From an uncultured Desulfovibrio sp. (GTDB lineage Bacteria; Desulfobacterota; Desulfovibrionia; Desulfovibrionales; Desulfovibrionaceae), in the NCBI GenBank assembly GCA_900547595.1, contig URHE01000053.1:1-12630 (forward strand): a stretch of 12,630 nt of DNA. The letters run 5' to 3'. This document shows positions 1 to 6,874 of the stretch, piece after piece. The position numbers and the translations under genes were made by a program. The notes under the pieces are model-generated. The model did not search any database, was not told the origin of the DNA, and saw nothing but the letters and a program-made list of their open reading frames with translations. Position 1 is the stretch's first letter. Each line of letters opens with the position of its first letter.

Positions 1-1638
1 GATCCGGCTGGAGGCTTTTTTGAAAGCCATTTCAAAAGCATTGCGGTAGTTTTCAAAAAAGAATTCCCACGATGTTTTTTCCGCCAGCGCGCGCGCCTCG
101 GCGCGCCACTGGGGCAAATCATCAATAGCGCAGGTGGCGGCGCGGATCAGATGCTCGTGCAGCACTGTGGCGCTCTGTTCAAAGTTCATGCCCCGGCGGG
201 GCATGACGCACATGCCCTTGGGCGCGGTTGCGCCCTCCAGCAACTGCGTGCGCGCCCACATGCCAAAACCTGAAAGATCAGTGGTAAGGGTGGGCACGGC
301 CCAGGCCGCGCTTTCCTGCGGGGTGTAGCCCCACGGTTCGTACCAGGAGGGGAAGCAGCCCACATCGCAGGCTGACATCACATCATCATAGGGCATGTTT
401 AAAAAGCCGTCTTCTCCATTAAGCATGGCTGGCACAAAGATGACTTTAACCTTGTTCTCCGGGCTGTTGTTCAGGCCCAGCCGATGGCAGGCATTGAGGA
501 TGGGATCTTGCGGCGCATTCCAGGCAAAATGGGTGCAGATAAAGGGCAGACCGTTGTCGGTGGCCTCGGGGTCGCCAGAAACAGCGGCGGCATTAACGCC
601 TGTGTGCCCACCCATAACAAGGCACAGAGCCAGAATGGAAGCGTCCGTGCCTGCCAGGCTCTGCTCCAGCTTGGCCAGCGCATCAAGAAAAATGTCCACA
701 CCCTTGTTGTGCATTTCGTAGCGGCCAGAAATGGCGAAAATGCGTGTGTTGGCCGGCAGTTCGCAACGCAAAAAGCGGTTGGAGGCCGCCACAATGCGGG
801 CCCGGTGCTCAGTCGGGCGGGATCGGTCTACGGAATAATCGGGGATAACCCGCATATCCAGACCGTTGGTGGTGATGATATCGGGCTGCCGCCCCAGCAG
901 CACCGTGGATTCCTCCCCGGTGATGGGGCTGACAGTGGTGAACACGTCCGCCTCTCGCGCGCTGGCCCCTTCGAGCGACCACTTGGCTGTGATGTTCAGG
1001 GCCGCGGCCTCGTTGGCGGGATTGATGCTGCGCAGATTTGAATAGATATCCCGCCCTGTTCCAGCCATGGCCCGCCCGAGCATGGTGGCGTGGGTGGTGA
1101 ATACCGTACCGATGCCGGGAGAAAGTTTTTTGAGCGAAAGCAGGCCCGCGCCGCACATCCATTCGTGGAACAGGGCAACGCTGCGCCCCTCAAGGGGTTC
1201 CACACGGCTTTCATGAATGGCCTCAATAACCGCACTGCAAGCCGTGGCGAACATGACAGGTTCAATATAGTCCCACCCGCCGGAAAGTGAATCCACGCCA
1301 TAATTTTTCCACAGATCGTACAAAAGCTGGTTGCTGGAATAGCGCTTGGAAAAATCAACCAGAATCACCTTGGGACGACCGGGGATATTCCAGCGGCCCA
1401 TGCGACATTTGAGATCCTTGGTGGCAAAGGCCAGACGGAGCGAATCCCAGATATTCTCGTCCGTTTCTTCAAAACCCATATTTTCAGAAAGGGACGGCCC
1501 AAGAAGAAAATAGTCCTCGCCAAACTCCTCCACGGCCTGCAATGCCTTGCTGCTGACCACAGAATAGATGCCCCCCACCTTGTTGCAGACTTCCCAACTG
1601 ACCTCAAACAATGTGACGGCGCTGTTATCGAAATTCAT
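1..1638 (-). CDS. GT3-type glycogen synthase (partial, 3' end beyond left edge)
   Basis: Transfers glucose from a nucleotide sugar to the non-reducing end of growing cytoplasmic glycogen. One uninterrupted frame of 546 codons runs from ATG at 1638 to the left window edge without a stop. Its last visible residues look like the usual C-terminal helix, so probably little is missing. Motifs fit family GT3 (yeast/animal Gsy and Bacteroidetes-type enzymes), not GT5 GlgA: NKVGGIYSVV (residues 19-28), FHEW (157-160), FTTHATMLGR (180-189), SGRYEMHNKG (304-313) and WYEPWGYTPQE (432-442), whose E434 and E442 form the E-x7-E pair. AAGGAG lies 6 bases before the ATG. It is the last visible gene of the leftward glycogen operon, 29 bases after the GH57 gene. 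GC is about 59% by hand count, lower than the genes to its right, with more A/T-ending codons. The family is secure; sugar donor (UDP- or ADP-glucose) cannot be read from the sequence. Confidence 0.92.
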   Translation of the reverse strand, partial: MNFDNSAVTLFEVSWEVCNKVGGIYSVVSSKALQAVEEFGEDYFLLGPSLSENMGFEETDENIWDSLRLAFATKDLKCRMGRWNIPGRPKVILVDFSKRYSSNQLLYDLWKNYGVDSLSGGWDYIEPVMFATACSAVIEAIHESRVEPLEGRSVALFHEWMCGAGLLSLKKLSPGIGTVFTTHATMLGRAMAGTGRDIYSNLRSINPANEAAALNITAKWSLEGASAREADVFTTVSPITGEESTVLLGRQPDIITTNGLDMRVIPDYSVDRSRPTEHRARIVAASNRFLRCELPANTRIFAISGRYEMHNKGVDIFLDALAKLEQSLAGTDASILALCLVMGGHTGVNAAAVSGDPEATDNGLPFICTHFAWNAPQDPILNACHRLGLNNSPENKVKVIFVPAMLNGEDGFLNMPYDDVMSACDVGCFPSWYEPWGYTPQESAAWAVPTLTTDLSGFGMWARTQLLEGATAPKGMCVMPRRGMNFEQSATVLHEHLIRAATCAIDDLPQWRAEARALAEKTSWEFFFENYRNAFEMAFKKASSRI

Positions 1639-1667
1639 GATTTCTCCTTATGGAAAGGCCGATTGGC

Positions 1668-2924
1668 TTAAACGGACGCATTAGTGCCGGAACGGACAGT
1701 GCTTTTGCGTGCCCTGCGGGGCTTGTGCTCTTTACCTGCCAGCTCTGCGGCTTCAAGGCGCAGCTCAAAATCTGCCAGTACGTTCATATAGGTGATGTAG
1801 GCGTCATACGGGCCGGGAAACGGATTGGGCCTGTCCGGCGCAAAGGCCGTGAACCATTTTGTGGACATATAATGGAAATGGTCGGAGCTTTGCAAGCGCT
1901 CAAAGTCCTGCGTGATCTGCGGGACTCCGAGGGCGTGGACGCGTTCGGTCATGCCGTAGAGGGAGTGGATGGCATCCTTCTGCATGTCGTTGCCGAGCCA
2001 GGCCGTCAGGTCGCGCCCCTCGTAATCCCAGGACATGAATTCCGGCACGTCGATCTCGCCCACGCGCGGGAGCTTTTTCACGGCTTCCGCCGGGGTGGTG
2101 AAGCGGAAGTCCCTGTTGGCGAGGATCCGCTCCGGCAGCGCCTCCATGAAGGCGAAAATGCCCGATTCGCGCGTGTTCCGCAGTCCGAACACATGGTAGT
2201 CATTGAAGATGTTGATGATCTCCGCATCGTCGGCCAGGCTGTGGACCCAGGAGGCGTATTTTTCCGCCGTGAGCGGCCACTGGTCCCAGCTCTGGTCGCT
2301 GAAGCGGCGTCCCAGGTCCGCGGAAAGGGAGATGTTGCGCAGGAACAGGCTCACCTCCGGCGCGCCCGCCGGAGAATACAGATAGTTGGGGCTGCGCCAG
2401 CCGAGCACATGGTCCGCGCCTTCGGCGAGCACGGCCTTGTAGCCCAGCTCTCCCAGGGCCACCCCCATGTCGTTGTTGTAGACCAGCTCGGCATTGCGGT
2501 AGGTGACGGGCTTTTTGCCGAACAGACGCCTGATGCGTCTGGCGTGCGACTCCACCTGGCGGACGAACTCCGCGCGGGAATAGAGGAAGGAGAGGCTGTG
2601 GGGCGCGGTCTCGGCGGCAAATTCCACGCAGCCGGTGGCGCTCAGGGCCTGGAAGCTTTCCAGCACTTCGGGGGCATACTGCTCGAACTGGTCGAGCGCC
2701 GTGCCGGAAATGGAGAAACAGACCTTGAAATCCTTCCCGTACCGGTGGAAGAGCTTGAGCAAAAGGTCGTTCATGGGCAGGTAGCAGGTGCGCGCCGTAT
2801 AGAGGAGGGTGTCGCAGTTGCGGTCATCGTCCTCGTAAATGGAGTTCTGCCCCAGATCAAAGACCGTGTAGCGCCGCAGCCTGTACGGTTCATGCACTTC
2901 ATAGCAAAGGCAGAGAGCTGGCAT
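1668..2924 (-). CDS. GH57-family alpha-amylase-like glycoside hydrolase
   Basis: A 418-residue cytoplasmic protein with no signal peptide, probably cutting or rearranging alpha-1,4-glucans. It resembles the GH57 alpha-amylase-like proteins found beside glycogen genes. Visible signs: EVHEPYRLRRY (9-19, usually HQP), GCVEFAAETAPHSLSFLYS (98-116), YRNAELVYNNDM (142-153) with E146 as the expected nucleophile, WRSPNYLYSP (176-185), and INIFNDYHVFGLRN (237-250) with D242 as the expected acid/base. In relatives I recall the last motif as DYETFGEHQ, so the usual Glu two residues after Asp is His here. The start at 2924 is chosen because it gives the family N-terminus, overlaps the upstream stop by one base (TGATG) and has GGAGG about 6 bases upstream. 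An ATG at 3059 in the same frame would only add residues read out of frame from the GT4 gene. The C-terminal tail is basic (PRRARK). GC falls in the last ~85-100 codons to match the GT3 gene. Family sure; activity and products are inferred. Confidence 0.88.
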   Translation of the reverse strand: MPALCLCYEVHEPYRLRRYTVFDLGQNSIYEDDDRNCDTLLYTARTCYLPMNDLLLKLFHRYGKDFKVCFSISGTALDQFEQYAPEVLESFQALSATGCVEFAAETAPHSLSFLYSRAEFVRQVESHARRIRRLFGKKPVTYRNAELVYNNDMGVALGELGYKAVLAEGADHVLGWRSPNYLYSPAGAPEVSLFLRNISLSADLGRRFSDQSWDQWPLTAEKYASWVHSLADDAEIINIFNDYHVFGLRNTRESGIFAFMEALPERILANRDFRFTTPAEAVKKLPRVGEIDVPEFMSWDYEGRDLTAWLGNDMQKDAIHSLYGMTERVHALGVPQITQDFERLQSSDHFHYMSTKWFTAFAPDRPNPFPGPYDAYITYMNVLADFELRLEAAELAGKEHKPRRARKSTVRSGTNASV

Positions 2925-4249
2925 CAGTTGCCTCCGGTGACGTTGCGGTAAATATGCAGAAGCTGATCCGCCGCGTTGCCCCAGCGGATGGATTTCATCT
3001 CTTCGCGGCAATTCTTCACGAGCTCCCTGGCGAGGCACGGATAGCGGAGCACGGCGCAAATCTTGTCGGCCATGTCGCGCGTATCCCAGAAATCGGCCTT
3101 GAGCGCGTGTTCAAGGACTTCCGAAACGCCGGACTGGCGCGAGAGCAGCACCGGCACGTCGTAGAGCATGGCCTCCAGCGGCGTGATGCCGAACGGCTCG
3201 GACACGGAGGGCATGACATACAGATCGCTCAGGGCGAACATGCGGTCCACCTGCTCCCCGCGCAAAAAGCCCGCGAAATGGAAGCGGCTGCCGATGCGCA
3301 GGCGTCCCGCCCGCCGTACCAGGCGGGGGAGCATGTCGCCGCTGCCGGCCATGAAAAAGCGGACATTGGGGATCTTTTCCAGCACCAGGCGCGCGGCTTC
3401 CATGAAATATTCCGGCCCCTTCTGGAAGGTGATGCGCCCAAGGAAGAGCACGCGCTTTTCGTGGCGGATGCGCGGCGGGATCTCGTAATGCCGCTCCACC
3501 TGGTGGCGTTCCACCGCGTTGTAGACCACCTTGACCTTTTCCGGCGGCACGCCGTAGCGCTGGATGACCATGTTGCGCGTGAGCTGGCTCACGGCCACCA
3601 CAACGTCCGCCGCCAGAAGGCCCGCGCGCTCGATGCCCGCCACCACCTCGTTGATGTTCTCGCCGCTGCGGTCGTACTCCGTGGCGTGGATATGCACCAC
3701 CAGCGGCTTGCCCGTGAGCGCCTTGGCGAGCATGCCCGCGGGGTAGGTCATCCAGTCGTGGGCGTGGATGACGTCGAACTCCTCGCGCAGGGCGATGGCG
3801 CCTCCCAGGCGGCCGTAGCGGTAGACCTCGGTCATGAGGTCGGGGCCGTAGCCGCCCTTGAGCTGCCAGGTGAAGGCGCGCGTGCCGCCCAGCCGGAGGG
3901 CTTCGCCGCCGGGCATGGTCCTGCTGCTCATGCGGCGCAGCGCCTCGGTGTAGGTTTCCGGCGTCATGTAGGGCATGAGCGGGCTTTCCACGGAGAGGAA
4001 GCGGATGTTGGAGCGCCAGACCTCCTGTCCGGCCCAGGCGATGCGCTCCTGGACCTCTTCGGTGATGGGCGTGCCCGAGGCCGATTCCAGGCGCAGGAAG
4101 TCGTTGGAGCCGTCTCCGCGCACATGCGGCAGGACGAAGATGACCTCGGCGCCGCGCCGGGCCAGGGCGCGCGTCATGCCATAACACGCTGTGCCGAGAC
4201 CGCCGCTGATATACGGCGGAAACTCCCAGCCGAACATCAATATCCGCAT
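2924..4249 (-). CDS. GT4-family glycosyltransferase of a glycogen-associated type
   Basis: A 441-residue GT-B fold retaining glycosyltransferase. The N-terminus FGWEFPPYISGGLGTACYG (6-24) carries the donor-binding Gly-rich loop. IHAHDWMTYPAGMLAK (161-176) lies in the N-domain. The C-domain begins near VLFLGRITFQKGPEYF (267-282) and includes the E-x7-E segment SEPFGITPLE (350-359; E351 and E359). Bacterial GlgA normally has Lys in its KxGGL loop; here the position is Ser, so it is not an ordinary GT5 starch/glycogen synthase. Proteins of this type sit beside GH57 and debranching-enzyme genes in other anaerobes, from general knowledge, but I do not know a firm activity. Elongation of alpha-glucan or formation of a short glucan primer are candidates. 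The ATG shares one base with the debranching-enzyme stop (TAATG), and a GGGGGA stretch lies about 6 bases upstream, suggesting translational coupling. Family certain, substrate unknown. Confidence 0.88.
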   Translation of the reverse strand: MRILMFGWEFPPYISGGLGTACYGMTRALARRGAEVIFVLPHVRGDGSNDFLRLESASGTPITEEVQERIAWAGQEVWRSNIRFLSVESPLMPYMTPETYTEALRRMSSRTMPGGEALRLGGTRAFTWQLKGGYGPDLMTEVYRYGRLGGAIALREEFDVIHAHDWMTYPAGMLAKALTGKPLVVHIHATEYDRSGENINEVVAGIERAGLLAADVVVAVSQLTRNMVIQRYGVPPEKVKVVYNAVERHQVERHYEIPPRIRHEKRVLFLGRITFQKGPEYFMEAARLVLEKIPNVRFFMAGSGDMLPRLVRRAGRLRIGSRFHFAGFLRGEQVDRMFALSDLYVMPSVSEPFGITPLEAMLYDVPVLLSRQSGVSEVLEHALKADFWDTRDMADKICAVLRYPCLARELVKNCREEMKSIRWGNAADQLLHIYRNVTGGN

Positions 4250-6417
4250 TACGCGTCCCCCTTCTTCGCGCGCTTGCCCGACGGCGCCGGGGAAGGCGTG
4301 GTTGGCGTTGGGGAATCGTCATCAAGGATCATGGTCACGCGGCACACGCCCGCCGTGTCGCCGGTGCTGGGGCAGGCGAGCCGGTGCGCGATCCGCTGCT
4401 CCCAGGTGTTGTAGACGCCGGGCGCGGCCCGCTTGAGGCGGATGAGCATCCGCAGGCATTCCGCCACGCTCCAGGCCTGGGCGATGGTGCCGTTGGCCCG
4501 GGCCGGCGGCGACGCGTCGAAGATTTCCGAGATGCTGCCAAGGCCCGCGTTCATCAGGTGGTCGGAGAAGAGCGGGGTCACGCGGTCGAGCAGCCCCCTG
4601 ACCGCGCCGTCCACATCCCAGGCCACGCGCAGCAGGCCGTCGGTGTACTGCCCGAGCAGCCACGGCCAGACGGTGCCCTGGTGATAGGAGGCATCGCGCT
4701 CGGCCGGCCCGCCCTCGTAGCGGCCCTTGTAGGCGGGGTCCGCCGGGGCGAGGGTGCGCAGGCCGTAGGGGGTGAGCAGGCGGTTGCGCACGCATTCCAC
4801 CACCTGGGGGCGGTACTGCTCTTCCAGGATGGGATGCGGCAGCGAGACCGCAAGTATCTGGTTGGGCCGGATGCTCTGGTCGAGCATGCCGTCGCGCCAG
4901 ACATCGCCGAGGTAGCCGCCGTCGCGCGCCACCCAGAAATGCTCGAAAAAGCTCTGGCGCATGCCGCGCAGGTCGCCCGCGTACCATTCCGGCTCGTCGA
5001 ACTTGTGGGCCAGATGGTCCACAAAGGCCAGGGTATTGTACCACAGGGCGTTGAGTTCCACCGGGCAGCCGTGGCGCGGCGTCACGGGCCGGCCATCGGC
5101 CATGGCGTCCATCCAGGTGAGCTGCGTGTGGCCGTTGCCCGCGTGGAGCAGGCCGTTTTCGTCCACAAAGATGTCCATGCCCGGCCCCTTGCGGTAGCCG
5201 GTCACGATTTCCTTGAGGGCCTTCCAGGCGTGTTCGCGCACCCAGGCGTAGCCGTCGGGATTTTCCGCCAGATAAGCCTGGACGGCAAAGGCGTACCAGA
5301 GCGCGGCATCGGCGGAATTGTAGGCGTGCGCGCCCCGGTCGGAAAAACAGTTGGGCACGAGGCCGTCCTTCATGCTGGCGGGCACCTGGGCGAGCACCTC
5401 CAGCCCGAAGTCCGTGCGGCCGCCGTAAAAGGCCAGCCCCGGCAGGGCGATGAGCGTGTCCCGGCCCCAGGCGTCGAACCAGTGGTAGCCGGCGATGACC
5501 GCCGCCGCGCCCGTGGTGTTGCGCACGCAGAACTGGCCGCCCATTTTTTCCAGATGGCCGATGAGCCCGCGCACTTCCCGGTGGGCCGAGGCGCGCGGCT
5601 CGCTTTCGGCGCGCCAGAGCGCCTCCAGGTCCGTCACGCCGCCGTTTTTGGCCGCCGCCAGCTCTTCAGTGCCCACGGCCAGACAGACGCTGCCGCCCTC
5701 GGGCAGCGGCGGCAGCGGGATGTCCATGACGCCGGGCTGGAACAGATCCTCCCGATCCGGGAAGCCGCGTTCGCGCTCGTGGAAATAGACCACGTTGTAG
5801 AACCAGTCCGGCGCGGGCGTGAAGAGCGAGGCGCTGCCCGCCTGGACATAGAGCGGGGGCATGCCGTCATAGGGCGCGATGGCAAAGCCGCCGGGCACGG
5901 CGTCGGTATGGGGCCGCACCTGCGGATTGGCTTTCGTGAGCTCGTGAAAACCCCGGTAGGCGAGCAGCGGCTTGAGCCGGAGCGTGAGCCGCGGCAGCCG
6001 CGCGTGGCATTTTGGGGGCCCTTCCAGCGTCCAGCGGAAAAGGACGCGGTTGTGGCCGCGCATCAGCAAAACCTCGCGGCGCAGGCGCACATCGCCCACC
6101 CGGTAGGTGAACTGCGGCCACGGGTCGAGGGTGAACTTCTCCAGATACTGGTGCCCGCTGGGATGGAGAACGCCGGGGTGCTGGCGTGTGGAGATGGGAA
6201 ATTCCTTGCCGCCGCCGACAAGGGATTCCTCCATGGCGGAAAGCAGCACCTGGCGCCCGTCGGGCGTGGCGATCACGAGCAGCCCGTGATATTTCCGGGT
6301 ATTGCAGTAGAGGATGCTGCTGCTGGCGTAGCCGCCCAGACCGTTGGTGAGCAGCCACTCCTTGCGGAGGGCCCGGCGTGTATTCTGGCAGGCGGCTTTG
6401 TCGAAGCTGAACCGCAT
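4249..6417 (-). CDS. Glycogen debranching enzyme (GH133-like amylo-alpha-1,6-glucosidase)
   Basis: A 722-residue cytoplasmic enzyme that removes alpha-1,6-linked branches, the archaeal/bacterial debranching type and not GH13 GlgX. The N-terminal domain starts with the family hallmark EWLLTNGLGGYASSSI (20-35) and NTRKYHGLL (39-47). The C-terminal (alpha/alpha)6 catalytic domain begins near residue 290 and shows AGYHWFDAWGRDTLIALPGL (309-328), LTWMDAM (433-439), PVTPRHGCPVELNALWYN (444-461), YHQGTVWPWLLG (578-589) and GSISEIFDA (627-635). D437 and E631 are the most likely catalytic acids, by family analogy. The last ~25 residues are a Pro/Thr/Ser-rich then Lys-rich tail (after residue 698), probably disordered. 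AGGAGG sits 6 bases before the ATG at 6417. It is the first gene of the leftward operon, directly coupled to the GT4 gene. Strong identification. Confidence 0.95.
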   Translation of the reverse strand: MRFSFDKAACQNTRRALRKEWLLTNGLGGYASSSILYCNTRKYHGLLVIATPDGRQVLLSAMEESLVGGGKEFPISTRQHPGVLHPSGHQYLEKFTLDPWPQFTYRVGDVRLRREVLLMRGHNRVLFRWTLEGPPKCHARLPRLTLRLKPLLAYRGFHELTKANPQVRPHTDAVPGGFAIAPYDGMPPLYVQAGSASLFTPAPDWFYNVVYFHERERGFPDREDLFQPGVMDIPLPPLPEGGSVCLAVGTEELAAAKNGGVTDLEALWRAESEPRASAHREVRGLIGHLEKMGGQFCVRNTTGAAAVIAGYHWFDAWGRDTLIALPGLAFYGGRTDFGLEVLAQVPASMKDGLVPNCFSDRGAHAYNSADAALWYAFAVQAYLAENPDGYAWVREHAWKALKEIVTGYRKGPGMDIFVDENGLLHAGNGHTQLTWMDAMADGRPVTPRHGCPVELNALWYNTLAFVDHLAHKFDEPEWYAGDLRGMRQSFFEHFWVARDGGYLGDVWRDGMLDQSIRPNQILAVSLPHPILEEQYRPQVVECVRNRLLTPYGLRTLAPADPAYKGRYEGGPAERDASYHQGTVWPWLLGQYTDGLLRVAWDVDGAVRGLLDRVTPLFSDHLMNAGLGSISEIFDASPPARANGTIAQAWSVAECLRMLIRLKRAAPGVYNTWEQRIAHRLACPSTGDTAGVCRVTMILDDDSPTPTTPSPAPSGKRAKKGDA

Positions 6418-6621
6418 ACGGCCTCCTGGACGTACAGGTTGGAAGGAAGCCGGGCTGTGCTGCGGAAGCGGAGAGAAAGGAGACGAGAGGGCAGCGCATG
6501 ACCCGTTCGTTCGGCCGCGGGCTCTCTGGCCGCGCGGCCCGGCGGGGGGAAGGTTCTGCGGGCGAAAACCGGGAAAGGATGCAGAATGCCCGATGGCGCG
6601 TTCCTCCGCCGCGATGGCTCC

Positions 6622-6650
6622 AGTGTAGAGGATTTTTTTGCGCCTGTCGA
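6622..6650 (-). promoter_or_regulatory. Candidate sigma70 promoter of the glycogen operon
   Basis: On the minus strand, TCGACA (6650-6645, five of six matches to TTGACA) is followed by exactly 17 bases and then TACACT (6627-6622, keeping the conserved T, A and final T of TATAAT). Transcription would begin near 6615 and give a leader of about 200 bases before the debranching-enzyme start at 6417. Motif and spacing are good; there is no experimental support. Confidence 0.55.
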
Positions 6651-6764
6651 GGTTTTGCGGGCGTCCGGCGGCATGTCTGCCCTGAAATGCGGGGAGAAAG
6701 CGATCCTTTTTGGGCTCCCTGCGGGGCGCCGACCCGTGCCCCCAGGCGGAACGCCCGCTTCAGG

Positions 6765-6810
6765 AATATGTATTTTTTATATATATCGCTATGTTATGTC
6801 ACCATAAACA
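6765..6810 (-). promoter_or_regulatory. AT-rich island with a second, weaker promoter-like motif and imperfect inverted repeat
   Basis: This is the most AT-rich stretch in the right-hand 10 kb. On the minus strand GTGACA (6802-6797) precedes TATAAA (6781-6776, 15-base spacing) or TAAAAA (6779-6774, 17-base spacing). Overlapping the -35 is an imperfect inverted repeat, TGTTATG (6792-6798) and CATAAACA (6803-6810), four bases apart with one extra A in the right arm. It could be a regulator site, an UP-like element or an upstream promoter. No regulator can be named. Confidence 0.35.
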
Positions 6811-6814
6811 CCAT

Positions 6815-6845
6815 GCCCGCCCCCGGAAGCGGACCGGGAGCGGGC
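6815..6845 (-). terminator. Probable terminator of the GAF-gap transcript
   Basis: Arms 6815-6826 and 6834-6845 form a 12-pair stem with a 7-base loop, starting 29 bases after the gap stop. The one imperfect pair is G-U in the minus-strand RNA but C-A in the plus-strand RNA, so the hairpin fits leftward transcription. The bases after it (atggtgtttatgg) are only modestly U-rich, so termination may be weak or Rho-assisted. Confidence 0.6.
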
Positions 6846-6874
6846 ACGGGCAAAAGTGCGCCGGGAACGGCGGC

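Larger units (their letters stand above)
6418..6874. other. 457-base non-coding gap between gap and the glycogen operon
   Basis: No convincing gene lies here. Reading leftward it holds, in order: the likely gap terminator (6815-6845), an AT-rich island (about 6765-6810), a bulged GC hairpin (6718-6746: nine pairs, one extra G, 10-base loop), a sigma70-like promoter (6622-6650) and a roughly 200-base leader to the debranching-enzyme ATG. The leader includes a perfect 12-base palindrome GGCCGCGCGGCC (6528-6539). It also has a 7-base GGCCGCG repeat (6513-6519 and 6528-6534), whose minus-strand transcript can form competing hairpins. The last ~60 leader bases are pyrimidine-rich on the minus strand. 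I do not recognise a riboswitch class. Confidence 0.7.

Noticed and set aside
471..1607. Several short minus-strand frames suggesting a broken gene at the left end
   Set aside because: They lie in other frames. Codon-by-codon reading from 1638 gives one unbroken 546-codon GT3 frame without frameshift.
1650..2951. 433-codon plus-strand open frame opposite GH57
   Set aside because: Antisense shadow of a GC-rich gene. No family motif; the minus-strand frame has a full GH57 motif set.
2925..3059. 45-residue N-terminal extension of the GH57 protein
   Set aside because: Re-reads the GT4 gene out of frame; the family N-terminus begins at 2924.
2954..4414. 486-codon plus-strand open frame opposite the GT4 gene
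   Set aside because: Low-complexity His/Arg/Ala/Gly translation typical of antisense GC-rich frames; the opposite strand is a clear GT4.
4384..6501. 705-codon plus-strand open frame opposite the debranching enzyme
   Set aside because: Long but antisense to a protein with all GH133-type motifs; no recognisable domain.
6528..6539. Perfect 12-base palindrome as a specific operator
   Set aside because: Made only of G and C in a GC-rich leader, so chance is likely; kept only as a note in the gap entry.
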